Below, piece after piece: positions 8,097 through 16,697 of a DNA stretch of 64,000 nucleotides (its first letter is position 1; every line of letters begins with the position of its first letter). Under the pieces are notes generated by a model. The model was not told the DNA's origin. It searched no databases and worked only from the letters and a program-made list of their open reading frames with translations. The position numbers and the translations under genes were made by a program. The stretch covers positions 396,746 through 460,745 of the forward strand of contig JAFEGH010000007.1 of NCBI GenBank assembly GCA_018240065.1, in the 5' to 3' direction. Origin of the DNA: Verrucomicrobiota bacterium. Lineage in GTDB: Bacteria; Chlamydiota; Chlamydiia; Chlamydiales; Rhabdochlamydiaceae.

Positions 8097-9419
8097 CTAC
8101 TCGTCAGCCGATCCCTGCATCTCTTTTGATTGGAGCTCGCGGGTGATCTTTTCTACCAGCTCGATCTCCTCGATGTCGACCTGACCCGGGGAGATCCCCA
8201 AGTCACGGAACTTCCTGGCCGTGACAAGAACGCGCGTCTCCAGCGATCCAATCCCCTTGTTATACGCGTCCACAGCGCCGGTCAGGCTCCTCCCCATTCG
8301 GGCGAAGTGGGAATTCATGTCCCCCAGCCTTTTATAGAGGTCCTGACCGAGCTCATGGAGGGTCTCAACGCGGCGCGTCAAATTCTCCTGTCTCCATCCA
8401 TAAGAGACAGCGCGCAGAAGAGCGATCAGCGTCGTCGGTGTGGCGAGGATCACATTCTGTTCGGCGCCGTATTCGATCAGGGTCGGATCGAATTCAAGAG
8501 CTGTGCTGAAAAAAGTCTCCGCGGGCAGAAAAAGAACGACGAACTCAGGCGTCGGCTGGAAATGTTCCCAATAGGCCTTTTTGCCCAGCGTTGCCACATG
8601 CGACCTGACCTGCCGCGCGTGATTTTTAAATCCCTGAACGCGGACAGCTTCGTCCTCAGCATGCACCGCTTCCAGGTAAGCTTCAAGCGGCACTTTGGAA
8701 TCGATGATGACCTGGCGTCCGCCGGGAAGGCGCACGATGAGGTCGGGGCGTAGACGGCCCTCTTCTCCCATTCCCAGTTGCTGCTCGTAAAAGTCGCATT
8801 GGTTCAGCATGCCGGCCATCTCGACGACTCTGCGTAGCTGGATCTCACCCCATCTTCCTCGGGCCAGCGGAGTCCTGAGGGCCTTGACAAGGTTCGATGT
8901 TTCCTGCTTGAGCTGTCTTTCGTTGTCCAACAGAGACTTGACCTGCTCCTTAAGCGATTCCTGGTCCCCTTTGCGTTCTTTTTCAATCTGACGGATGCCC
9001 GTGTCGAGTTTCACCAGGGTGTCATTGACAGGTTTGAGCAATTCAGTGATCGCGATCTGACGCTTTTCCAAATCCCCTTTCGCCCCTTCCTGGAATTTTT
9101 CCAGCGAGGTTTTGGCAAGATCGAGAAAAGCGCGGTTGTTCTTTTCGAGGGCATCGGCGGAAAGAGCGCGGAATACGCTTTTGAGCTGCTCTTCAGCGTT
9201 CTGAAGGAGCTGGATCTTTTCTTCCGAGACGATTTGTTGCGTATTGAGAAAGGCGCACTCTTCTTCTTTTTCTTTAAGGGCAGCTTCCAAAAGCGGGATT
9301 TTTTGATTTTGCTCTTGAGCGAAGCCGAACCTAAGTTCAGCCTCTTTGCGCAACCCTTTTTCCCGCATCCACAGCCACAGCCCTACAGCGGCAACGCCGG
9401 CAGTCCCCCAGATCCACAT
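8097..9419 (-). CDS. rmuC: DNA recombination protein RmuC
   Basis: This 440-residue protein begins with a single membrane anchor (residues 1-17, WIWGTAGVAAVGLWLWM). A long coiled coil follows (about 20-180), then the RmuC endonuclease-like domain with WGEIQLRRVVEMAGM, RLPGGRQVIIDSKVPLEAY and FLPAETFFSTAL. RmuC limits recombination at inverted repeats in E. coli. The gene starts 13 bp after pssA on the same strand and is likely co-transcribed with it. As I recall, the same pair adjoins nrdA in Chlamydia, so this is conserved chlamydial synteny. Confidence 0.94.
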   Translation of the reverse strand: MWIWGTAGVAAVGLWLWMREKGLRKEAELRFGFAQEQNQKIPLLEAALKEKEEECAFLNTQQIVSEEKIQLLQNAEEQLKSVFRALSADALEKNNRAFLDLAKTSLEKFQEGAKGDLEKRQIAITELLKPVNDTLVKLDTGIRQIEKERKGDQESLKEQVKSLLDNERQLKQETSNLVKALRTPLARGRWGEIQLRRVVEMAGMLNQCDFYEQQLGMGEEGRLRPDLIVRLPGGRQVIIDSKVPLEAYLEAVHAEDEAVRVQGFKNHARQVRSHVATLGKKAYWEHFQPTPEFVVLFLPAETFFSTALEFDPTLIEYGAEQNVILATPTTLIALLRAVSYGWRQENLTRRVETLHELGQDLYKRLGDMNSHFARMGRSLTGAVDAYNKGIGSLETRVLVTARKFRDLGISPGQVDIEEIELVEKITRELQSKEMQGSADE

Positions 9420-9432
9420 GGCGCCCTCTCAA

Positions 9433-10263
9433 TTAATCTTCTTGTTCAGGTTCGAAATCTTCGAGCGTTTTGGATTTTTTGCCGGCGATCACGCGGATGA
9501 GCGAGAGCGCCCAGGCCAGCAGGATATAGCCCCAGGTCACGACGGCGAGCATGACGGGCAGGAAGTACAGCACTCCATAGATGACGAAGATCGCGAGGAT
9601 CACTGTCAGAAAGACGAGCTGGAAAGAGGGCACCCGAAAATGCAACGCTTTGGAGCTGGGGAATTTCCAGCGGCTGACCATAAAATATCCCAAGACGATC
9701 ATGATCGAAGAGAGGACGATGGCCTTTGTCTCCTGGGAAATCGGAAAGAACTTTTCCATGAAAGGAGAAGAAAGCAAAAGGTTGGCGGAGACAGCGGCCA
9801 GAGCCGAAGCCGGGATCGGAAGGCCGGTGAAATGTTTCTTCTGATCCGCCATCGCTTCAGGATTTCCCTTCGCTTGGGCAGCCTTGACGTTGAAACGGAC
9901 AAGGCGCAGAATGCCGCAGATCGAAAAGAGCATACAGCCCAGCATCGCATAAAAGGAGAGTCCTGTGCCCGGTTCCAGAGAAAGGGCTTTGAGCAATAAT
10001 ACAGAAGGCGCGACGCCGAACGAGACAGCGTCGGCCAAAGAATCGAAAAGGACGCCGAACTCGCTTTCCGCGCGGATCGCCCTAGCGACAGCTCCGTCGA
10101 GAAGATCCGCGAACGCGGCGACCAGGAGCAAGATAGCCGAGACGTTCAGCACGCTGAACAGCTCCGATCCTGGCTCGACCATGTTCACCTTGAAAATGAC
10201 GAACAAGCCGCAGGAAAGAGCGAAGGCCGTGATAATATTGGGAATGAGATAAACTTGTCGCAT
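9433..10263 (-). CDS. pssA: CDP-diacylglycerol--serine O-phosphatidyltransferase
   Basis: This 276-residue integral membrane enzyme transfers serine to CDP-diacylglycerol, the first step to phosphatidylethanolamine. The CDP-alcohol phosphatidyltransferase signature is intact: DLLDGAVAR, then G and D residues in EFGVLFDSLADAVSFG. About eight hydrophobic segments follow the N-terminal MRQVYLIPN. The start at 10263 is chosen over an upstream in-frame ATG at 10365 because AGAGGA lies 5 nt before it and the longer N-terminus is not family-like. It leads a two-gene unit with rmuC and is divergent from nrdA across a 410-bp regulatory region. Confidence 0.93.
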   Translation of the reverse strand: MRQVYLIPNIITAFALSCGLFVIFKVNMVEPGSELFSVLNVSAILLLVAAFADLLDGAVARAIRAESEFGVLFDSLADAVSFGVAPSVLLLKALSLEPGTGLSFYAMLGCMLFSICGILRLVRFNVKAAQAKGNPEAMADQKKHFTGLPIPASALAAVSANLLLSSPFMEKFFPISQETKAIVLSSIMIVLGYFMVSRWKFPSSKALHFRVPSFQLVFLTVILAIFVIYGVLYFLPVMLAVVTWGYILLAWALSLIRVIAGKKSKTLEDFEPEQED

Positions 10264-10673
10264 AAATCCTCTAAACAATAAAAAGCGCACACGCGTCCGA
10301 TGTGCCATGCAGGTACAAATCGTAAGTGTTGCAAAAGACAGCGATTTTGCAAATGAAAAATGCAACCAGCAACTTTCTGAAATGGCAATAATCTTAGCAT
10401 TTCCTTAAAATCGGCGCATCATAATCGCTTCATTTTTTGCACTTTGAAATTTGCGAAACTTTTTTTTAAGCGCCCCTTCTTTTTTTTGTGGACATTTAGC
10501 GAACCGCTACCATATATAGTGTGTATAGAAACAAAAGACCACAAGATGTAGTATTTCGACATCTACTGCATCTCTCCTAGCAAGCACGCCTCTAGAACCT
10601 TTTATCGGACAAAGGGACAGGGGTTTTTGCGCTTGATATGGAGATAATTAATTAAAATAGGAGACAATAAGCC
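10264..10673. other. Intergenic region between pssA and nrdA
   Basis: 410 bp without a gene. The right half holds the paired NrdR boxes listed separately and a possible -35 (TGGACA at 10489-10494). Box 1 overlaps the region where the -10 would fall. A long leader (about 130-150 nt) runs to AGGAG at 10659-10663. The left half is T-rich and shows nothing further that I can identify. Confidence 0.7.
10507..10554. promoter_or_regulatory. Tandem NrdR boxes controlling nrdAB
   Basis: Two 16-bp imperfect palindromes match the NrdR-box core C-w-A-t-A-T-a-T-w-G. Box 1 has core CCATATATAG at 10510-10519; box 2 has core CAAGATGTAG at 10542-10551. The cores are exactly 32 bp apart, three helical turns, as expected for cooperative NrdR binding. 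Box 1 overlaps the probable -10 region, so binding would repress. NrdR senses nucleotide state through its own ATP-cone; its gene is not in this window. Confidence 0.88.
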
Positions 10674-13600
10674 ATGACACGCAAATCTTCCCCTTCCAAC
10701 GATAAATCTTCCGCCCTCCAACAGCCCGCCGCCTCAGCGCTGTCAGCTGCCGAGATCTCCTCTGCATTGAAAAAAGATCAACAGATCATTGATATGATGC
10801 AGCGCTTCACTGTCGTCAAGCGCAACGGCAGCATCGTCCCGTTCCGCCGCGAGCGCATCTCTCACGCCATCGAAGCCGCTTTCCGCGACACGAAAAAAGT
10901 GCCCAAAGAAACGCCGCTTGATCCAGAACTTGCGAAACTGGCCGAGCAAATTACCGACATGGTCATCATCGATCTCTACGCCATCGCCTCCAAAGGAGCG
11001 TCTCTCACAGTAGAAGGAATCCAGGACCAGGTTGAGGTCTGCCTGATGAAGGCTGGCCACCATGACATCGCCAGAGACTATATCATCTACCGCGACCAGC
11101 ATAAGGCGCTGCGCGAAGATTCTCCTCTTAACCTCAAAATCGTCCGATCCGACGGAAGCATCGTCCGTTTCAACCCGATGAAGATCGCTTCTTCGATTGA
11201 AGACGCATTCCGGAGATCGGAACAGATGGACGGTCCTGCCACAGAGCAAATCGTCGACGCCGTCAACATGCTGACGCAAAAAGTCGTGGCCCGCGCCGTC
11301 TCCCTCTCTAAAGCCGGTCATATTCTGAACATCCCCCTCATCGACGACGAGATCGAGCAGCAGCTGATGAAAGAAGGCTTTTTCGGCGTGGCGAAAAACT
11401 TCATCCTCCACCGCGCTCTTCACGGCGAACAGGGCAACACTACTTTTGCGCACACTCTTCCGGCAGAAGAGAAGAAGCTCCGCCAGTTTACGATCATCGA
11501 CGGGAACAAAGTCACCCGCACAATCACTGAGTCCCAGCTTCATAGCCGGCTCAAATTCGCTTGCCGCGGGCTGGAAGATCTCACTTCCGCAGAAGAGCTC
11601 CTCGAAAGCTCGATCGCCAACTTCTACGAAGGGATCAAAGAAACCGAAGTCGACCAGGCCAATATCATGGCAGCGCGCGCCAAGATCGAAATCGAGCCTG
11701 CCTATTCCCTCGTCGCCTCCCGCCTGCTCCTCGATGTCCTCTACCGCGAGACGATGGGGATCGCAGCTTCCGATCCATCCCTTGAGTCCACACATCGCGA
11801 ATATTTCAAGAAGTACCTCAAGCACGCGATCGCAGTCGACCGCGTCAGCCCGCAGCTGCTCAACTTCGACCTCGACAAACTCGCAAGAGCGATGCAGATC
11901 CAGCGCGACGACCAATTCACCTATCTTGGGCTGCAAACTCTTTACGACCGCTACTTCCTCCACCATGAACAGCGCCGTCTGGAAACGCCCCAGATCTTCT
12001 GGATGCGCGTCGCGATGGGCCTTGCTCTCAATGAAAAAGAACAGAGCAACGAGCGCGCCATCGAGTTTTACGACATCCTCTCCAAGTTCCACTTCTGCTC
12101 TGCCACTCCGACCCTCTTCAACTCAGGGACCAACCACTCTCAGCTGAGCTCCTGCTACCTGTCGACAGTGATGGACGACCTCGGCCATATCTTCAAAGTC
12201 GTCTCCGACGACGCGCAGCTCTCCAAATGGGCAGGCGGCATCGGCAACGACTGGTCGAACGTCCGGGCCACTGGAGCGACGATCAAAGGAACGAACGGAA
12301 AGAGCCAGGGCGTCATCCCTTTCCTCAAAGTCGCCAACGACACGGCGGTAGCAGTGAACCAGGGAGGAAAAAGAAAGGGAGCGATGTGCGCTTACCTTGA
12401 AACATGGCACCTGGACATCGAAGACTTCCTCGAGCTGCGGAAAAATACCGGCGACGAGCGACGCCGCACCCATGATATGAACACAGCCAACTGGATTCCC
12501 GATCTGTTCATGAAGCGGGTCAATACAGGTGGCAACTGGACGCTGTTCAGCCCAAGCGACGTTCCCGATCTCCACGACCTTTACGGCACAGCTTTTGAAA
12601 AACGATACACTGAATATGAAAAGATGGCCGACGAGGGACAGCTCAAACTCTTCAAGCGTGTCGAAGCGCTCCAGCTTTGGCGCAAGATGCTCAGCATGCT
12701 CTTTGAAACTGGCCACCCCTGGATCACTTTCAAAGATCCTTCCAACATCCGCTCCCCGCAAGACCATATGGGCGTTGTCCACAGCTCGAACCTGTGCACG
12801 GAGATCCTGCTCAACACCTCCAAAGAAGAGACAGCGGTCTGCAACCTGGGTTCGATCAACCTGACTGAACATGTGACTGAAAAGGGACTCGACGAGAAGA
12901 AGCTCGCAGCAACCATCCGGACAGCGGTCCGCATGCTCGACAACGTTATCGACATCAACTTCTACCCGACACCGGAAGCGCGCACAGCCAACCTGCGCCA
13001 CCGACCCATCGGCATGGGCATCATGGGCTTCCAGGATGCGCTCTACATCATGAATATCAGCTATGCCAGCCATGAAGCGGTGAAATTCGCCGACAATTGC
13101 ATGGAGATGATCTCCTATTATGCGATCCTGGCGTCCAGCGAACTTGCGAAAGAGCGTGGCGCCTATGAGACTTACAAAGGCTCGAAATGGGAGCGCGGAC
13201 TTCTCCCGATCGACACCATCGATCTTCTAGAAAAAGAGCGCGGCGGCGATCTGGAAATGGACCGCAGCATGTCCCGCGACTGGACTCCGGTGCGCGAATC
13301 GATCAAAAAGTATGGGATGCGCAACAGCAACACGATGGCGATCGCGCCGACCGCGACGATCTCCAACATCATCGGCAGCACGCAATCGATCGAACCGATG
13401 TACAAGCATCTGTTCGTGAAGTCTAACCTTTCCGGAGAGTTCACGATTCCCAATACCTTCCTTGTCGCCCGTCTGAAAAAACTGGGGATCTGGGACCAGC
13501 AAATGCTAGACGATCTGAAATACTTCGACGGGTCGATCTCCGAGATCGAGCGCATTCCGCAAGAGATCAAACAGGTCTTCCTGACCGCGTTCGAGATCGA

Positions 13601-13961
13601 TCCGGAGTGGATGATCGAATGCACGAGCCGCCGCCAGAAATGGATCGACATGGGGATCTCCCACAACCTTTACATGGCAGAGCCAAGCGGCAAAAAACTG
13701 CACCAAATGTACCTTTTCGCCTGGAAAAAAGGTCTTAAGACCACTTATTACCTCCGCTGCCTGAGCGCGACCACGATCGAGAAATCGACAACCGACATCA
13801 ACAAGCGCGGACTGCAGCCCCGCTGGATGAAGAACAAATCGGCCTCGAGCAATATCCAGGTCGAGCGCGAAGAGGCGCCGGCCCCTGCGGCCGCTGCTGC
13901 GCCGAAAAAGGACAAACCGATCGTGTGCAACCTCGAAGAAGGCTGCGAAAGCTGCCAATAA
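10674..13961 (+). CDS. nrdA: Ribonucleoside-diphosphate reductase alpha subunit (class I)
   Basis: This 1095-residue NrdA reduces ribonucleoside diphosphates using the radical generated in NrdB. It is much longer than E. coli NrdA (761) because of tandem N-terminal ATP-cones: cone 1 from about residue 43 ([20 protein letters not shown]), cone 2 from about 157 ([20 protein letters not shown]), and a diverged third copy around 265-345. The catalytic core has [17 protein letters not shown] and the substrate-site cysteine region [10 protein letters not shown]. The C-terminal tail ends [11 protein letters not shown], the thiol relay to thioredoxin. AGGAG lies 10 nt before the ATG. Co-transcribed with nrdB under NrdR control. 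Confidence 0.97.
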   Translation: MTRKSSPSNDKSSALQQPAASALSAAEISSALKKDQQIIDMMQRFTVVKRNGSIVPFRRERISHAIEAAFRDTKKVPKETPLDPELAKLAEQITDMVIIDLYAIASKGASLTVEGIQDQVEVCLMKAGHHDIARDYIIYRDQHKALREDSPLNLKIVRSDGSIVRFNPMKIASSIEDAFRRSEQMDGPATEQIVDAVNMLTQKVVARAVSLSKAGHILNIPLIDDEIEQQLMKEGFFGVAKNFILHRALHGEQGNTTFAHTLPAEEKKLRQFTIIDGNKVTRTITESQLHSRLKFACRGLEDLTSAEELLESSIANFYEGIKETEVDQANIMAARAKIEIEPAYSLVASRLLLDVLYRETMGIAASDPSLESTHREYFKKYLKHAIAVDRVSPQLLNFDLDKLARAMQIQRDDQFTYLGLQTLYDRYFLHHEQRRLETPQIFWMRVAMGLALNEKEQSNERAIEFYDILSKFHFCSATPTLFNSGTNHSQLSSCYLSTVMDDLGHIFKVVSDDAQLSKWAGGIGNDWSNVRATGATIKGTNGKSQGVIPFLKVANDTAVAVNQGGKRKGAMCAYLETWHLDIEDFLELRKNTGDERRRTHDMNTANWIPDLFMKRVNTGGNWTLFSPSDVPDLHDLYGTAFEKRYTEYEKMADEGQLKLFKRVEALQLWRKMLSMLFETGHPWITFKDPSNIRSPQDHMGVVHSSNLCTEILLNTSKEETAVCNLGSINLTEHVTEKGLDEKKLAATIRTAVRMLDNVIDINFYPTPEARTANLRHRPIGMGIMGFQDALYIMNISYASHEAVKFADNCMEMISYYAILASSELAKERGAYETYKGSKWERGLLPIDTIDLLEKERGGDLEMDRSMSRDWTPVRESIKKYGMRNSNTMAIAPTATISNIIGSTQSIEPMYKHLFVKSNLSGEFTIPNTFLVARLKKLGIWDQQMLDDLKYFDGSISEIERIPQEIKQVFLTAFEIDPEWMIECTSRRQKWIDMGISHNLYMAEPSGKKLHQMYLFAWKKGLKTTYYLRCLSATTIEKSTTDINKRGLQPRWMKNKSASSNIQVEREEAPAPAAAAAPKKDKPIVCNLEEGCESCQ

Positions 13962-13991
13962 AACATAAATAAAAAAACAGGAGAGGAAAAT

Positions 13992-15062
13992 ATGTTAAGT
14001 TTTGAAGAAACAGAAGCGCAAGCAAAGACCCCAGACGGCGCCGGCGTCGGCAAACGGGTAAAAGTAGACGCGAAACGCCTGATCAACTGCAACCAGGTCG
14101 ACGTCAACCAGCTCATGCCGCTCAAGTACAAATGGGCGTGGGAACACTATCTCAACGGCTGCGCCAACCATTGGATGCCGACCGAGGTTCCCATGGCCAA
14201 AGACATCGAGCTCTGGAAGTCCAATACATTAAGCGAAGATGAGAAGCGCGTCATCATGCGCAACTTAGGGTTCTTCAGCACCGCGGAGAGCCTGGTCGGC
14301 AACAACATCGTGCTCGCCATCTTCAAACACGTCACCAACCCTGAAGTGCGCCAGTACCTCCTCCGCCAGGCCTTCGAGGAAGCGATCCACACCCACACCT
14401 TCCTCTACATCGTCGAATCGCTCAACCTCGACCAAGGGGAAGTGTTCAACATGTACAACGAGATCAACACGATCCACGAGAAAGACAATTTTGAGATGGA
14501 GCTTACTTCAGACATCCTAAAGCCTGATTTCGACACCAGCACAAAGGAAGGCGCTCAAAAATTCCTCGAGAACCTGATCGGCTATTACCTGATCATGGAA
14601 GGGATCTTCTTCTATAGCGGATTCGTGATGATCCTCTCCTTCCACCGACAGAACAAAATGACTGGCGTCGGCGAGCAGTTCCAATACATCCTCCGCGATG
14701 AGACGATCCACCTCAACTTCGGGATCGATTTGATCAACGGGATCAAAGAAGAGAACCCCTCTCTGTGGTCAGCTGAATTCCAAGCCAGGATCATCCATAA
14801 GATCAAACAAGCGGTCGAACTCGAGATCAAGTACGCCGAAGACTGCCTGCCGCGCGGCATCCTGGGGCTTACCGCTCCGATGTTCCGCGAGTATGTGCAG
14901 TACATCGCCGACCGCAGGCTTGAGCGCATCGGTCTGAAAGCGATCTACCGTTCCAAGAATCCGTTCCCCTGGATGAGCGAGACGATTGACTTAGGGAAAG
15001 AAAAGAATTTCTTTGAGACACGGGTCACAGAGTACCAGTCATCCGCAGCGCTGACCTGGTAA
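13992..15062 (+). CDS. nrdB: Ribonucleoside-diphosphate reductase beta subunit, class Ic
   Basis: This 356-residue R2 subunit houses the metal cofactor. Ligands E99, E130, H133, E203, E237 and H240 are all present and offset by +10 from the C. trachomatis enzyme. The position of the radical tyrosine is F137 (EEAIHTHTF, codon 14400-14402). This is the hallmark of class Ic enzymes, which use a Mn(IV)/Fe(III) centre in place of a tyrosyl radical; C. trachomatis is the type example. The first ligand is Glu, also as in chlamydial R2. GGAGAGG precedes the ATG, and the gene follows nrdA by 30 bp. Confidence 0.97.
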   Translation: MLSFEETEAQAKTPDGAGVGKRVKVDAKRLINCNQVDVNQLMPLKYKWAWEHYLNGCANHWMPTEVPMAKDIELWKSNTLSEDEKRVIMRNLGFFSTAESLVGNNIVLAIFKHVTNPEVRQYLLRQAFEEAIHTHTFLYIVESLNLDQGEVFNMYNEINTIHEKDNFEMELTSDILKPDFDTSTKEGAQKFLENLIGYYLIMEGIFFYSGFVMILSFHRQNKMTGVGEQFQYILRDETIHLNFGIDLINGIKEENPSLWSAEFQARIIHKIKQAVELEIKYAEDCLPRGILGLTAPMFREYVQYIADRRLERIGLKAIYRSKNPFPWMSETIDLGKEKNFFETRVTEYQSSAALTW

Positions 15063-15084
15063 TTTAAAGGTTTATTTCCTCCTT

Positions 15085-15120
15085 CCAAGAGCGCAGGTGT
15101 TTCATCTGCGCTCTCTTCAT
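15085..15120 (+). terminator. Hairpin terminator after nrdB
   Basis: Nine perfect pairs (15088-15096 with 15106-15114), extended by three more including one G-U, around a TTT loop, 26 bp past the stop codon. The downstream T-run is short and broken (TCTTCATTT), so termination may be partial. Confidence 0.65.
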
Positions 15121-15157
15121 TTAAAGAATTCTCCATGTGGTTTTCATTCTCAGAAAT

Positions 15158-15166
15158 TGCTATAAT
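15158..15166 (+). promoter_or_regulatory. Extended -10 promoter element
   Basis: TGCTATAAT at 15158-15166 is a perfect TGN plus TATAAT extended -10. No good -35 is visible at the right distance, as is usual for this promoter type. Transcription would start near 15172, downstream of the alternative GTG at 15137. Confidence 0.6.
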
Positions 15167-15190
15167 AATTGGAAAATTTATGAGCAAATT

Positions 15191-16564
15191 ATGCCGCTTT
15201 CCCCTGAGCTAAAAAATTCTTTAATCGCTACCGCTGTCTCCTTAAGAGAAGGAGACGAGCGATCCGCGCTGCACAATTTCAGACGCGTTTGCGCTCAAAG
15301 TCCGGACGTCGCAAACCTAGTGTATGGAAGGCTGTGGGAAGTGATGCACAGACCTACCTTCCATACCGACTTTGGACGGGCGGCATTTTGGAACCAGGAT
15401 GGACTCACCGCTCCCCTTGCCAAAAAAACCCGGGCCATCGAAGAGGTGCTCAAATCCCTCATCCAAGAGTCTCGGGTTCCTTTGCAAGCTGCGCCTCTTC
15501 CTCCCGGAGCAAAAGAGGTCAACATCCCCAGTTTTTTCGACTGTGGTTTCGATCCACGATTTTCTACAGAGGGCGACTACCTTCTCCCTCCCCAGGAGTC
15601 CTCTTCAGGATGGCTCAGCGAAACGATCCAGGAATGGACAGCCTACATCGAATTTCTTCTCCGCGCCTACTTCTCTTCCGACCCTGAAGAACGGGCCGTG
15701 CGCCAAATGATCCTCTCCTGCTCAAAAGCAGAGAGAGCGTGGGGAACTCAGACCAGCCATACATTCACGGAAGATTACGAAGGCATACACACCGTTTTTG
15801 CGCTCGAACACGACTTTTTAAACCAAGCTTCGGAATTCTACAAGAAGACCCATCCTGGGTCCTGTGCCGCAACGGATCGTCTGTACCCAAGCGAACTGCT
15901 GCGAGGCCTTCACCATATCTATAAACCCCAGGCAGACTATTGGAGTGCACAAGCGGCAACCCCTGATTGGGAGAATGGCGATTTGTCCCGCTGCGGCAGC
16001 TGGGGTTTATGGCGTCTGCGCGAAGAGATGTACACTGTCTATAATGAAAGGGAGAGAAGAATGAGCTCTTTGGACAGGCAAGAGTTCCGCTATGTCCCCC
16101 ACTACCTCTTCATCCATGCCACAGCGCAGCCTGCAAGCGAGCTCAAAACCGCCCTGCGGCAGTACCGCGCCGAGCTTGCAGCGATGATCATTGATCAGAA
16201 ATGCGCTCGCAGCTTTGCCGCCTGCAAAGAAAAACTGATGCCTAAAATGCAGGCGTTCCATTCCGCCTGGGAGAGCTTTGCGAAATCCCACGAGTTGATG
16301 AAAGAGGCCAATGCCGTCTTCTCCAAGGAAGATCATTATAAACCGATGTACGACCAGGGAAAATGGGAAGCGGCGCTGTCCCAAATCCCCTTCTTTGAGA
16401 AACTATACGAAGCTTATAACATCCATTTCCATAGTCATAGCAATTATTGGCACGACTACTACATGGGTAAAGGATATGCATCGCTAAAGCAGTCCATGCA
16501 GCGCGACTTCCCCGCATCTCCAAGCGCCCGCCTGCTCCGGTCAGTTGAGCGGCCTCGGCGATAG
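15191..16564 (+). CDS. Unknown soluble protein, ~457 residues
   Basis: No domain is recognised. The sequence is rich in Trp, Tyr, His and charged residues, has no signal peptide or membrane segment, and looks globular and mostly helical. ATG 15191 is preferred to the in-frame GTG at 15137 because that codon lies upstream of the extended -10 element. The ribosome site is weak. An aromatic C-terminal stretch (HFHSHSNYWHDYYMGKGY) is unusual and could be a metal or ligand site, but nothing proves this. It sits between nrdB and the M16 peptidase, where I recall no counterpart in Chlamydia. It may be lineage-specific; an effector role is possible but unsupported. Confidence 0.75.
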   Translation: MPLSPELKNSLIATAVSLREGDERSALHNFRRVCAQSPDVANLVYGRLWEVMHRPTFHTDFGRAAFWNQDGLTAPLAKKTRAIEEVLKSLIQESRVPLQAAPLPPGAKEVNIPSFFDCGFDPRFSTEGDYLLPPQESSSGWLSETIQEWTAYIEFLLRAYFSSDPEERAVRQMILSCSKAERAWGTQTSHTFTEDYEGIHTVFALEHDFLNQASEFYKKTHPGSCAATDRLYPSELLRGLHHIYKPQADYWSAQAATPDWENGDLSRCGSWGLWRLREEMYTVYNERERRMSSLDRQEFRYVPHYLFIHATAQPASELKTALRQYRAELAAMIIDQKCARSFAACKEKLMPKMQAFHSAWESFAKSHELMKEANAVFSKEDHYKPMYDQGKWEAALSQIPFFEKLYEAYNIHFHSHSNYWHDYYMGKGYASLKQSMQRDFPASPSARLLRSVERPRR

Positions 16565-16587
16565 ATCGGCTTGAGCCCCCTTCCCTT

Positions 16588-16615
16588 TAGGCAGGCCTGA
16601 AAGAGGCCCTTTCCT
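16588..16615 (+). terminator. Possible terminator hairpin
   Basis: A nested hairpin with GCAGG/CCTGC outside and GGCCT/AGGCC inside lies about 25 bp after the stop codon of the unknown protein. The T-run is poor (CTTTCCTGCTTTCCC). Confidence 0.35.
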
Positions 16616-16697
16616 GCTTTCCCTATAGCTCCGCCTTGGCAAAAACACTGTTTTCTTCTAAGCTCTACATAAGAAGATATTACTGAACGGAATAAAC

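Noticed and set aside
10264..10365. A 34-residue N-terminal extension of PssA
   Set aside because: MRQVYLIPN is the usual family start, and AGAGGA precedes ATG 10263.
10743..12092. A 449-codon open frame on the minus strand
   Set aside because: It lies opposite nrdA, whose ATP-cones and core motifs are unmistakable; its composition (Val/Asp/Phe-rich) is that of a codon-bias shadow.
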